Assembly: GCA_949825065.1 (NCBI GenBank)
Contig: OX463841.1
Location: forward strand, 18,360,479 to 18,424,478
Length of the DNA stretch: 64,000 nt
From: Odontocerum albicorne
Lineage: Eukaryota > Arthropoda > Insecta > Trichoptera > Odontoceridae
Direction of reading: 5' to 3'
The position numbers were made by a program, and so were the translations under genes. The notes below the pieces were generated by a model. It saw nothing but the letters and a program-made list of their open reading frames with translations, was not told the DNA's origin and searched no databases. Below, one piece after another: positions 18,631 to 29,398 of this stretch (positions within the stretch are counted from its first letter, which is position 1; each line of letters begins with the position of its first letter).

Positions 18631-19009
18631 AGTTTATATGTTCTCGATAAATATAGTCATGCAAGTAATTACATACATCTGTTTTACATACAAACTTTCA
18701 GAATAAATATCAAGGTTAAACATGTTACTCGTGGTATAGAGATATTGAACGATCTGAGTAACATTGTGGATGTAGTCTAGGCACCGCCTAGCAGTATGAG
18801 AAGAATCCTGGCTGATATTCTTCCTTACGAATAAAATAACTAGTATCAGACGATATTGATCAGACGTAACAAGAGAAATCTTTTCAAAGTGGTAAATAAA
18901 TTAAAAGAAATCTGTAATAGCTCGGAGATAAGAACAGCTTCTCAGAAATAACAAGGACTTCGTCACGGTTCCAAACACACCTTCTTTCATTTCACATTTT
19001 TGAAGAGGA
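18631..19009. other. Unassigned DNA
   Basis: No gene or repeat was recognised. Confidence 0.4.
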
Positions 19010-19500
19010 GCCATGACTCATTACCGGTCACCAGATCTTAAAGAAAGGGATTTCGCTCATTTTACTGAAGCAATTGGGTAACTATGCGAACTCGGCTGGT
19101 CTTGTTGTCGAAGAGTTCGTGAGGAACCCATCCAGCAATTTTGCATACCTTACCGAGCTTTTTGAGGCGCCTAACGATCGTGGAATGATCGATATTGAAT
19201 TGTTTGGCCAGCATCCTTGGTGTCAAACCTCGTCTTCTTCCACGGCCACCTGAAGAGCCTGATCATCAAAATCAGACGGACGACCTCTTTTTTCCTCACC
19301 TTTTAAGCTTGTGTTGTCGGATTTGAAAATATTGAACAATTTTCGATCAAGAATTGCACCGATCGTTCCTTCACCAAACAGTTCGTCAAGATCGCGAACA
19401 GACTGTGCTGCAGTCCATCCTTTATCGAAGGGATAAAGCATGATTGACGAATATGCAGGTGGATATCGACACGAATTTTTTACTATCTAAATAGTAAGGA
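19010..19500 (-). pseudogene. Mariner N-terminal half, degenerate
   Basis: The minus strand gives YPFDKGWTAAQSVRDLDELF, GEGTIG and EEKRGRPSDFDDQALQVAVE, the helix-turn-helix part of a mariner transposase (compare GxTAAxSxRNIxEVYG...RSGRPxExDD). A frame change follows, then HQGCWPNNSISI and GRVRYAKL-type remnants of HLKxLGKVxKLxxWVP. The catalytic half and terminal repeats are not seen. Confidence 0.7.
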
Positions 19501-19804
19501 ATATATTAGAAAAGAATTGAAACAAAATGAAAACTTTGACAGATTCGATAAAACGATCGTTAACTATGCACCAACCTAATACTTAATATAAATATAATTT
19601 TATTTATATAATCGCATGTTTTAGGCACGACATATGTCGTTTTCTCTGTTATTAAAAATGTTTTTTAGCCAAGATTCTTTTCACACTGCTTGGTGATACC
19701 GATAATATATCCATGGTGTCCCTCAGTTGGTTCAATTTCCCATTACCACGCGTGATTGAGTATTTAGTCATGTTATTCGTTCTTGTAAGTTGGTATGTAA
19801 AACA

Positions 19805-20165
19805 GAGGGTTGTTCTTTTCGAGCATTCAACCGATCTGCGAATGGACAAAGGAGCATGGCTTACTCATTAATCCTACGAAGTCTCAAGCGAACCTCATTG
19901 ATAGTCCTCAGCTTCTCAGTAAATTCAACGCTGACTTACTCCCTCCAATATTACTCGATATCTCTATCATACCATTAAATAAAACAGTTAAAAACCAAGG
20001 AGTGTTAATATATAACATTCTCTCATGGCGAGATTAAAAAAAAGAGGAAAGCCGAAGGATCTTCTTCAGCCTTCATTCTCTGAAAGTGTTACTAATATTC
20101 GTGCCTTCTTAAACCAAAATGTTGGTTATGCAATTTCTACTCTTTCCGATTTTGTCTGTTAACAT
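19805..20165 (+). pseudogene. LINE family F reverse transcriptase fragment
   Basis: CEWTKEHGLLINPTKSQANL, then LLSKFNADLLPPILLD and TVKNQGVLIYNILSWRD match the region just after the RT active site in Jockey/CR1-type LINEs (the LxINPxKSQ and KNLGVxIDxxLSW motifs). A stop follows, and worn RIFFSLHSLK and MLVMQFLLFPIL segments continue to 20165. Active-site motifs are absent. Confidence 0.75.
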
Positions 20166-20171
20166 ATTTGG

Positions 20172-20731
20172 ATAATATAAATAGGCCAAAACCCGTACGG
20201 TTGTCGCCAAAGAAAGAATAAGATAATTGAATTTTGAATACAAGAGAGCGAGAGAGGAATACTTCGAAACAAATTGAAATTATACTGAACAAACCGGTGT
20301 AAAAGGGGACGATGCCAATTTATTTTGAATTGTAATTCATTAAATAATTCATTTATTTCCTATTATATTGAACCTTATAATAACTTCTGTTTATTTATCT
20401 TATGCTCTTTTTTTTAATGCAGACAATTATATGTGGCTGTTTCAAGATGTCGGAAACGCGAAAACATTAAAGTCAATATATCTGAAACAAGTCTTCAAGG
20501 AAAACTTTATCAACGATTTAAATTGAACAACAGTAATGTTTATATGTATACACAAAACATCGTATATAAAGAGATTTTATTAAATAATTCATCAATCAAG
20601 ATGTACCTTTTTTATTTTAAACTTTAAACATTAATGAACCCAAAAAACTTTAAGTTGATCTTGCTCCATTCGGTATTTCAAAAATGTATAATTTGTTTTA
20701 CTTCCGTGAATATTTCACGGGTTGCAACTAG
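20172..20731 (+). mobile_element. Helitron copy A
   Basis: The 3' end has a hairpin CCGTGAA-TAT-TTCACGG (20704-20720), seven bases, then CTAG (20728-20731) and a T. This is the Helitron terminal layout. The 5' part (AATATAAATAGGCCAAAACC) matches the reversed ends of copies B (23659-24108) and C (36985-37293), in which the start reads A|TCATAG. Copy A also holds a unique interior with a helicase-like exon (20423-20627). Confidence 0.8.
20423..20627 (+). CDS. Helitron helicase C-terminal exon (PIF1-like), candidate
   Basis: After TTTTTTTTAATGCAG the frame reads QLYVAVSRCRKRENIKVNIS, ending in TAA about 48 codons later. PIF1-type helicases, including the Hel domain of Helitron transposases, end with GQLYVALSR (motif VI). 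If the preceding exon ends in GG, the joined codon GG+A restores the Gly. It lies inside Helitron A, near its 3' end, where the Hel domain belongs. The upstream Rep and helicase domains are missing, so this is a remnant or captured exon. A captured host PIF1 exon is an alternative. Confidence 0.6.
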
Positions 20732-20884
20732 TTTGGATATAACGGAGCAACAGCTGTCTGTTATTTGGATATAACGGAGCAACAGCTGTCTGTTATTTGG
20801 ATATAACGGAGCAACAGCTGTCTGTTATTTGGATATAACGGAGCAACAGCTGTCTGTTATTTGGATATAACGGAGCAACAGCTG
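20732..20884. repeat. 32-bp minisatellite, 4.8 copies, abutting the Helitron end
   Basis: The unit TTTGGATATAACGGAGCAAC plus AGCTGTCTGTTA starts at 20732, 20764, 20796, 20828 and 20860. Copies look identical by eye. The array starts at the base directly after the Helitron CTAG. Confidence 0.93.
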
Positions 20885-20984
20885 AACAAATTATATAATA
20901 TTATATTATGTACATTGTTCATGAATTTTGTAAAGGTGAAAAATTATTTGAATTTTTTTTTGCGACCATCCATGTAATCTTTTA

Positions 20985-21070
20985 TATAATTTGTCTGGTT
21001 GGTTGAAAGATATTGCTATCTAGTAATAAGCCCGCCAGATTGTTTTACAATGAAGTGTTAAATAAATAAA
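20985..21070 (+). repeat. SINE/LINE shared 3' tail
   Basis: TTTGTCTGGTTGGTTGAAAG, a worn GGCAATAAGCCCGCC (here TAGTAATAAGCCCGCC) and a GTTAAATAAATAAA end. Confidence 0.65.
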
Positions 21071-21074
21071 CGAA

Positions 21075-21320
21075 GTGGGCTTGTATCGTTGAATAGTTAA
21101 AACTGCCTTGAAGAACCTTTATTAGGAATATCGCGATGGATTCTTGCCTTCTTGTTTCAAGGCTTCTATAATTGTACGCCGTATGAAGTTCAACATGGTA
21201 CGCATAATTTGGGTAATCACTCTTTGTTCTGTACCATATATGTCTTAATATATTTTTTAATTTGTTCTATATTATTTTTATATTTGAGCTGATGAGGAGC
21301 CCAACTGCTGTTGTATATTA
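21075..21320 (-). pseudogene. LINE family F C-terminal fragment
   Basis: The minus strand encodes APHQLKYKNNIEQIKKYIK and, after one frame change, SDYPNYAYHVELHTAYNYRS and LETRRQESIAIFLIKVLQGS. This is the C terminus of a Jockey/CR1-type RT. It pairs as an inverted relative with 18385-18630. Confidence 0.6.
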
Positions 21321-21450
21321 TAATTTAGATCTAATTAAATATTTATATAAGTTACGTAGGATGTCGGTTCTGTTAAATTATCTAGATATTCTTACCATAA
21401 AATCGAGTCTATTTGTAACAGTTCGAAAATAACCGCGAGACAGCCTATAC

Positions 21451-22130
21451 CAAGGGTGGGCATACATGAGGTCAACGAGAGCCACATTCTGGATTTTCAT
21501 ATATATAAAGAGCCACACCATAGTCACGTTCTCACGTAGTACTCACGTAGTTCTCACGTAATACACAAATTCTAATTTATTACATATTCTACACAAACCT
21601 TAATAACTATATAAAGTATAAAAAATGCACATAACATATAAGAAAATATAAAAATGAGAAAGAAAACACAAAATAATTAGTTCAAAATTTATTTAATAAA
21701 AATAAAATATAATATACAATAATAAAAAGTTTATTAATCATTTTTAGCTAAATCTCTCAAATTTGGTGTAAAATTTGTTGCAGTCGTTCGCAGCAATTCT
21801 GTCAAATGCTCGTTTGTTAGCTGCGAACGTTATTCTCATTTTACAAACTTCAGTTTTTTTTCGGCACGATTTTACTATTTTACAAACGATTTGCATGGTT
21901 TGCGCACATAAAGAGGCAGGAGATGCACGCGCACCCTACACACTGAAATCACTGCACACACCACTGCCTTTGACAGTTGCATTCATACATGCGCATCTTG
22001 TCATTTACAACATTTAGAAAGGAAAATCGCGAAAATACAAGTAGAATGGGGAAACAAAGTATCTATATTTTTATAAGAGACATTGGGAGCCGCACTTGAC
22101 CCAACGAAGAGCCGCATTTGCCCACGTCTG
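21451..22130. mobile_element. hAT MITE of 680 bp
   Basis: The ends CAAGGGTGGGCATACATGAG and, reversed, CAGACGTGGGCAAATGCGGC form imperfect inverted repeats. The GAGCCGCATT(T)GCCCAC block is typical of a widespread hAT family. Flanking 8-mers are GCCTATAC and GCATATAT (6 of 8 match). There is no transposase frame. Confidence 0.72.
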
Positions 22131-22138
22131 GCATATAT

Positions 22139-22780
22139 CATCAGAACACGGGTATATGTAACAAAATATTAATATTTAATGTACAATTTTCAGAATTTTG
22201 AGGTCAAGTGGAAATATACGAATACGAGTATATGGACGTAAATATACCAAAAGGACCCAACGAACGTTTTAACTATTCTGAGATAATTGAGGAAACATCC
22301 ACTTTGTATGGGCAGCTACTTTGTATGGGATTGTATACATTCAAAAAAAATAATAATTTAACTACGAGATACTCATTTATATAGATAGGTTGATATTTTT
22401 TGCACATGCATGATTGATTTATGTTTTTTTTCGATATTTCAAGTAAATAAAAAAAAATGTGCGTTGTGGGTTAGGTCTTTTTTATAAATTATACGTTAAT
22501 ATTTTTACCTATTTCATCCAAAATACTATTTTCTATGAAATAGGTAAATATGGACGAATTATCCTTAAAAAATTAAAAAAGGTCAAATCTCATTATAACG
22601 AAATTTATAGGACAAAAAAAATATTTCGTTGTATTAAAATTTCGTTACACTGAATATTAGAGAAAAGTATAGCATTAAAATACAGTTTTTTTGGAATAAA
22701 AAGTTGTACAAATACACTCAATCAATTTATTTCAAAGATTTGAAGGAATGCTATTTCGACTATACTGCATTTTTCTTAGC
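22139..22780. other. AT-rich DNA
   Basis: No gene was recognised. A frame at 22459-22653 is lysine- and phenylalanine-rich through base composition only. Confidence 0.5.
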
Positions 22781-23200
22781 TACGAGGGCGGTCCGATAAG
22801 TACTTAGCCTCACCGCCCGATGGCCCCACTATCGCAAGAACAATTTTATCGCGTAATACATTCTTGTTGACAGCTACTGTCAAAATTTCAGCCGAATCGG
22901 ACGCGTAGTTTTGTTTTGACCGCGTGTGGAAGCGAGCGTGTCCGCGGATTTGAGAAAAATGGAAAAAGAGCAATATCGATCGGTCGGTGATTCGATTCTT
23001 GTTTTTGAAAGGGAAATCGCGCAGCGAAATCAAAGAGCGCTTGAATGCTGTGTACAGTGACTCTTCTCCTTCGATGGCGACCGCCAAAAATTGGTTTAAC
23101 GAGTTTCAACGTGGTCGCACGTCGGTTTTTGATGAGCCACGCCCAGGTGCCCCGAAAACGGCTACCACGGAGGATAACGTGACAAAAATCCATGTATATT
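22781..23200 (+). mobile_element. Mariner C, 5' end only
   Basis: It begins with a terminal-repeat-like CGAGGGCGGTCCGATAAGTA and a non-coding leader. An ATG near 22960 opens MEKEQYRSV, but a one-base shift near 22990 is needed to join it to IRFLFLKGKSRSEIKERLNA, then WFNEFQRGRTSVFDEPRPGA and TTEDNVTKIH. This is the first helix-turn-helix region of a mariner transposase. The match stops abruptly at about 23200, so the rest of the element is gone. Confidence 0.75.
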
Positions 23201-23205
23201 CTTAA

Positions 23206-23658
23206 TTGAATTTTCAATATACATAATAATTGAAAAATATTTTCCGGGACATCAATACAACATGCTAGATAATCCCGAATACAACTTCCAAAAAAAAACT
23301 TTATCAGGTGGAAAAACTCCATTTTCACTATCATCTTCTTTGTAATGTATTTTTACTGCATATGTATTTCCCTAGACCAAAGGTTGCAAAATATTGCATA
23401 ATTTGGATGTATAAATTCTAATTGAATGTGTTCTTGTTTACCTACATGTCAAATTATTTGCACAGCAATTATCAATTCAAATAAGCTTTTTCTTTTTTAA
23501 CTTTTAATTTGAATGTCAAAATTCATTAAATATTGCTTGTGTCATCCAAGTCTGTTAATTTGGATTTCCGCAGCGGCGTTTTCGATTGAAAAATATTACT
23601 GTAGTTATACTGTATTGTTTATTTCATTACAACCGGATTCTTTAAACATATTCTTTTA
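23206..23658. other. AT-rich DNA
   Basis: No gene or repeat was recognised. Confidence 0.5.
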
Positions 23659-24108
23659 CTAGTTGCAACCCGTGAAATATTCACGGAAGTAAAACAAATT
23701 CTACATTTATGAAAATATATATATTCATAAATGTAGAATTTGTTTATATATATCATTTATACATCGTCCCCTTTTACACCGGTTCAAAAAATGTTAGCTA
23801 GGTATTTAAAATTCGTTCAGTATAGTTTCAATCTTTTCATTTATCACGGACCCACCGAGATTCAAATTTCGAATTACTTTCGGAGAGAATCCAAGTATTG
23901 TTCAAAAATTGTTAGCTAGGTATTTAAAATTCGTTCAGTATAATTTCAATCTTTTCATTTATCACGGACCCACCGAGATTCAAATTTCGAATTACTTTCG
24001 GAGAGAATCCAAGTATTCCTCTCTCGCTCTTTTGTATTCAAAATTCAATTCTCGTATTCTTTCTTTGGCGACAGCCGTCGTACGGGTTTTGGCCTATTTA
24101 TGCTATGA
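23659..24108 (-). mobile_element. Helitron copy B (non-autonomous)
   Basis: On the minus strand it runs from TCATAG (24108) to the hairpin and CTAG (23659), next to an A/T junction. A segment from about 23790 to 23904 (GTTAGCTAGGTATTTAAAAT...) is repeated directly at 23905-24020. There is no helicase coding sequence. Confidence 0.8.
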
Positions 24109-24559
24109 TATGCACGTTAGTTCGATTCAACAATTTTTTTTCGTTATTATGAAAATGGTCTTAACTCTGTTATCGTTGAAATGAGACATATCCTTTCAAG
24201 TCACACATTATTTTATTATCTGCTCACTTCGCTTATTAAAAGGATTAAATTTTATATTGTCTTAAATCAATGACTTATAAATAGGGCTTCATTTTGCATG
24301 TAAAAGTGGTTCCAATTTTATAATCAGCTGTGCTTATAGTAATTACCTCACTTAAAAGCGTAATCTAATGAATCCAGTTGATCTAGTTTTGTATTATTTT
24401 ATTTTATTAATTGTTGCATTAGTTGTGCCTTGATTATCATGTATCGTTTGCGGATGGACTGATGCGTGATGATGAAAGTTATACACCTTTGCAAAATGGG
24501 GTTTGTGGAGGATCAAAATTAAGAAATTGGTCGAGAATAACTAGCATTCTTCAACACGA
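24109..24559. other. AT-rich DNA
   Basis: No gene or repeat was recognised. Confidence 0.45.
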
Positions 24560-25690
24560 TTCTTCTTCTCCCTGGCTCCATCCCAACTCATTGTCTGCAA
24601 AGACTGCTGGGGTCAGCTCTCCTCGTCCTCAGGTTGTATACTCTTCTGTCCCGGACTACGTCCCCCAGGCCGTGCCTCTGCATCAGGTTATCTTTTTGCA
24701 CCACCCATGAATTCTTTGGCCTTCCTCTGGTTGTTATTCGAGGCAGATCTATGGAGATTGCCTGGTTCACAATATGATCGGGTGCTCTGCGTCCAACTTG
24801 CCCATACCATCTCAATCGCCTCTCCTCCGTCTTGCTGTTGGTGTCTGTAACACCTAGGCTTCCACGAATGCGTGAGCTTTTTATTTTGTCTCTTAGGGAC
24901 ACACCAGCTTTCAGCAGTTTCTAGTTGTCTAGAGTAAGAGTTATACATCGTCCAGCATTCGGAACCATAGAGGAGTGCGGGTCTGACAATCGTTTGGTAT
25001 ACTTTTCCTTTTAACTTTACTGGCATTTTCGGATCACATAGAACTCCCGTCATTGATCTAAACTTCATCCATCCCACACTAATTCTATGTGTTACATCTG
25101 CTGCACATCCTCCATCGCTATGGATGAGTGACCCAAGATACTTAAAGGAGTCACAATTTGGCAATGTTTCTCCATCCATTTGCATTACGGGAGTGACAGC
25201 ATTTTTGTTCTCGAATGGTAGGTACAGATACTCTGTTTTCTTTCTGCTCAGTCTCAATCCATTGTCCTCCAAGATTCTTCTCCACCGTTCCAGACTATTT
25301 TGCAGGTCCTCATGTTTTTCACTCATTAATACGATATCGTCTGCAAATAGTAGGATCTTTAGGAGACTGTTCATTTCCTGGTTAATTAAATAGTCCATGA
25401 CCAAGATGAACAGTAGCGGACTGAGTACCGATCCTTGATGTACCCCCACCTTTACAGGAAATTCTGGTGAAGTTCCCGAAGTGCACTTCACTCACGCTGT
25501 CACGTTATCGTACATGTCCTGGATGGCAAGTACATACTTTTCTGGTACACTATGTGCTCTAAGCGCTTCCCAAATTAGGCTTCTAGGGACCCTGTCAAAT
25601 GCCTTTTCAAGATTGATGAAGACCATATGAAGGTCTTTCTTGGCATCACGGTGTTTTTCGACACGATTGGTTGTTGAAAATATCAAATAC
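24560..25690 (-). pseudogene. LINE family B reverse transcriptase with catalytic motifs, frameshifted
   Basis: This is the longest RT remnant in the window. From the right: HMVFINLEKAFDRVPR (RT motif A), a stop near 25492, GVHQGSVLSPLLFILVMDYL (motif B), ILLFADDIVLMSE (motif C, FADD), DLQNSLERWRRILEDNGL, FKYLGSLIHSDGG and LLYGSECWTMY. At ETAE a deletion of about 20 bp relative to the copy at 4010 shifts the frame. The rest follows from 24902 as RRLRWYGQVGRRAPDHIV and KNSWVVQKDNLMQRHGLGD, to 24588. The endonuclease domain is missing at the right edge. It copies RNA to DNA in an active element; this copy is dead. Confidence 0.88.
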
Positions 25691-26399
25691 GACCGTCCAC
25701 GAGCATTCGATGCAATTTATCGTTTAAATTTGACCTAAAAGTATTTTCAGCCAACTAATGCATATTTTTTTCGTTTTAGAACAATATAATCATAAAAAAT
25801 AAAAAAAAACAAATTTTCAAGTGTTTTATTTATGTTAAGATTAAAATTATAAATACAACCCCAAAAATGACACAGACTTAAATAATATCTGTACAATACA
25901 TCGATTGGTGTTTACAATTGGACGCGACAGTTATTGAAGAGCGAAAATATTGTTCAATAGTATAATATATTTAATAATACAAATACACACGTGTATATTG
26001 AACAGCGATAATAACGCGTTTTATAACAACAACAAAAAACAAACATTGCAATTTCACATCTTTATTCTCAAAATTCCACAAATTCCAATTCTGTAATTTA
26101 ATGTAATTGTTAAACACATTCAAATTGTCTTGACTATACAACTTCCTTTTCAATATCATCAATAATTGACCATGTAAGTATTATAAAATTGAAAATGTGT
26201 TTTTGTATTAAGTTATAGATTTTTTGTATTAAGTTATAAATCCTTAATTTTAATAAGATTTACTATCATAAACATGTGTAATATTTTTGAAAAAAAAAAA
26301 AGTTTTATTTACTTTAAGTAAAAATAATCTATAGGTCAGCACCTTCGTCATTTCCTAGCCCTTTTTTATCCACCGATAATAAAGTACTATCAGCAGGGT
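25691..26399. other. AT-rich DNA
   Basis: No gene was recognised. A direct repeat TTTTTGTATTAAGTTATA occurs near 26200-26240. Confidence 0.5.
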
Positions 26400-27115
26400 A
26401 AATTACCTAAACCAAAGAAACGTAAGACTCTAAGTTCATGGTGTTTGACCGGCAGGATCACGTAGGAGCACGTCTTACGTTGAACGGTGCTGATATAGAG
26501 AGAGTGGAAACATTTAAATACCTCGGAAGTATCCTAGTGGAAGACCTCGATCCAGAAACCGAAGTCAAGTGCAGAATTGAATCATCTCGTGCGGCTTTTA
26601 ATAAAATGAGAAGCGTAATCTCCGATGATAATCTTAACTTGAAACTTCGACAACGGTTAGCCAAATGCTGCGTTTGGTCAGTGTTATTGCATGGAGTGGA
26701 ATCATGGACCCTCAAAGTTGGTAGTATGAACCGATTGGAAGCATTCGAAATGTGGATGCTCCGGAGAATGCTACGGATATCCTGGACGGATATAGTCAGC
26801 AAAACAAGGGTTCTTCAAAGAGCCAAAGTTGATAGAGAGTTGCTGACTAATATGAAAATCCGAAACGTGTCCTATTTGGGTAATGTACTTAGAGTAGGAA
26901 ACTACAAATTACTGCACCTGTTCATCCAAGGCAAAATAGAGGGTCTAAGAGGTGTTGGCACGAGGCAAATCTCCTGGCTCCGCAATATACGTGATTGGAC
27001 TGGTATAAGGAGCGTTGGGGATCTTTTTTGGGCTGCCAGGGATAAAGATGTCTGCTTTCAGGTGATATTCAACGTTGGGGGTATCTGACATGACACTGGG
27101 AAGAAGAAAAAGGCT
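26400..27115 (+). pseudogene. LINE family C RT C-terminal part, open frame of about 216 codons
   Basis: The frame 26438-27088 is unbroken: VETFKYLGSILVEDLDPETE, VKCRIESSRAAFNKMRSV, CCVWSVLLHGVESWTLKV, MLRRMLRISWTDIVSKTRVL, YLGNVLRVGNYKLLHLFIQG and TRQISWLRNIRDWTG, ending FQVIFNVGG. This is the post-catalytic RT region of an insect LINE. The FADD motif and everything upstream are missing, so it is a 5'-truncated insertion that has kept its frame, i.e. a young one. Shorter relatives lie at 5280 and 29485. Confidence 0.8.
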
Positions 27116-27290
27116 TTCGAGTAAAATAATCGTAACGTACTTTGGACATGTTGCCAGAAAGAATGATTGAAGTCTGGAGAAGTTTGTGATCACGGGGTTA
27201 GTTGAGGGAAGGTTTCTTATGAGATGGAGAGGACAAATAAGGGAGTTGACAATATTATCCAGGACCTGAACGGGAAGTGTTTTAACGTAA
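27116..27290 (+). repeat. LINE RT C-terminal fragment
   Basis: It reads YFGHVARKND, then SLEKFVITGLVEGR and MRWRGQIREL, the end of another RT family (compare NLEKLVVTGKIEGKRxRGRSPxRWSDQI). It abuts the family C copy. Confidence 0.6.
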
Positions 27291-27829
27291 ATATTCATCG
27301 ATTTTATTCCGCACTTTATCATTTTTAATTCCTCCACTTTACAGATATTCAATTCAAAACATGAATGGAATAAATTAGTAATTCTTTTTGATTAAATATT
27401 GAATTCATGAAATATTTTTTTAATCTGAACAGTTATCATTTAACATAATACAACAATACTTCAACATAGATTTTGTAGATATTTACAGCAAACATTAAGA
27501 AATCAAAATTTATCACATTTTAAATATTTTTTAGAATAAAGTTGTACATTTGACTAGTTACTTGTAAATTTATTTAGAATTTAATAAAACAGGAACATAA
27601 TGACCTATATAGATATCATATAATTGATTTATTTTTTTAATCACGACATTTATTATTAATATTATAATTGAAAAAGACAAATGTATTTATGTTATATTTT
27701 CTCAAGTTAATGCAAAGAAAATTGATAAAAGCCGATAATTTCTGCACATCTGTTTACCAATTTAAAGTGACTAAATTTTATCTCTATTAAATTTTATAAT
27801 AAAGAGCGTATCTCCGTAATGGTAAACTA
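27291..27829. other. AT-rich DNA
   Basis: No gene or repeat was recognised. Confidence 0.5.
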
Positions 27830-28634
27830 TTAGGTGTTAACATAAGTTGTGTCCGTTTTTTTCCAAATTAAAAATGAGCACCAAAAGTAAAACAAAATGG
27901 TAAAGGTTATACGTCATTCGAAAGAAAATTCTGCTCTACAAGATATTGTGTTTGCTTTTACGTTACATATATTATTTTATTTGATTACAAGCCCTCAAAA
28001 TGGAATGTCAAGTAGACGAAAGTGAGCATTTTCGACAATTCTTTCTGTTAGGGTTCAATTGTCGAACGTTGATTTTTGTTGTTTTCACTCAAACCACGTG
28101 GAACCCAAGCGCCGAACTTCTGGACTTTTCCCATTGATTTAAGATGGCGGTATACAGTCATGTGACTACAATTCATGTGCTCAGCCAATTCTACGGTGGT
28201 TTGAAGGGGATCTTCATGAATAATATGGTTTAAGCGGTCCTCATCGAAGTCCACTGGTCGTCCGGAACGCTCCATGTCTTTCAGGTCGAAATAACCGTAT
28301 TTGAAACGCGAAAAACCACCAACGAACTGTCCTTTTATTCATAGCATCTTCACCGTACACTTCACAAATATTGCGAGCAGCTTTGGCAGCTTTATTCCTT
28401 CGATTGAACGCGAACAGAAGGAGGTGTCGAAAATGCTCACTTTCGTCTACTTGACATTCCATTTTGAAGGCTTGTAATCAAATAAAATAATATATGTAAC
28501 GTAAAAGTAAACACAATATCTTGTAGAGCAGAAAATTTTCTTTCGAATGACGTATAATCTTTACCATTTTATTTTACTTTTGGTGCTCATTTTTAATTTG
28601 GAAAAAAACGGAAACAACTTATGTTAACACCCAA
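27830..28634 (-). mobile_element. Mariner D, foldback derivative with duplicated 5' ends
   Basis: An 805-bp unit between TA duplications (27828-27829, 28635-28636). Both ends are the same 5' end of a mariner in opposite directions: TTAGGTGTTAACATAAGTTG at the left and TTGGGTGTTAACATAAGTTG reversed at the right. Each is followed by about 200 bp of matching leader and an ATG opening MECQVDESEHFR. The interior on the minus strand encodes the helix-turn-helix half, MNKRTVRWWFFAFQ, then in a second frame ERSGRPVDFDEDRLNHI and SHMTVYRHLKSMGKVQKFGA. The catalytic half is absent. Confidence 0.88.
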
Positions 28635-28636
28635 TA

Positions 28637-29326
28637 TAATACAAATTACCATCGAAGTTTTATCGAATTTCACAATAAAACTGATGTATTAAAAATTACT
28701 TTCTAAATTCCGTTAAAGATACATAAATTATGTCATATAAAATTTCGTATTTTTATCATAGCAAGTCTTTTAAAAAATCCTTTGGATAACTTTAAATGCT
28801 GTTTTGGTGATAACATATACTTTTGCGTGTGTTCCACTCTCATTTTTTATATAAATATAAGTTGAACATTCATATATTAATTGGTAGTATTCAAATTACA
28901 GAAAAAGATTTAATAAACATGAAACAAACATCAACGTAAGAAATTAGCAAAACAGCATCTTTCTGCATCATTTTCTAGGTAATATTAGCAGTACGATATG
29001 ATTTAATACTTAATAAAGTAACTGAAAAATCATACAATACAACTTGAGCATTTTTATTCAAAATAAAAGCGATTAAATAAAAATTATTGCTTAGTATAGC
29101 TCACAATTTGATAGTTAAAACTAATAATAAATAGGTATATATTTTAAGAAAGAGATCACGGAAAAAATATGACCAAGAATTTTCCGTACCTTCAGCTGCG
29201 AATCTTACAACCCGACACATTAATATTTATTGAAAAAAGTCATGAAACAGATTTTAGGCTGAAACCAAAGTTGGTCGATTTTCAGCTGTAAGGCTGGTGG
29301 ACGTCTATCCGGAGTGATGAAGGGAG
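28637..29326. other. AT-rich DNA downstream of the adenylate kinase gene
   Basis: It should include the 3' UTR of the minus-strand adenylate kinase gene. Nothing else was recognised. Confidence 0.5.
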
Positions 29327-29398
29327 TTATCTCAAAATTGCGTCGATTTCCTTTTCCACTTCAAGAAAAATCGCCTCCACGGTGTTTTCGGCATTTAT
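29327..29398 (-). CDS. AK1: Adenylate kinase last exon
   Basis: After ATTTTACAG the frame reads [20 protein letters not shown] and ILR, then TAA at 29329-29327. It matches the AK1 end VNAEGSVDxVFxQVxxxLD. Phase 0 fits the upstream donor. Confidence 0.9.
   Translation of the reverse strand: MNAENTVEAIFLEVEKEIDAILR

Noticed and set aside
19652..19849. 65-codon minus-strand frame ending SPSSVKRILAKKHF
   Set aside because: A faint resemblance to a helix-turn-helix is not enough, and it lies beside degraded RT sequence.
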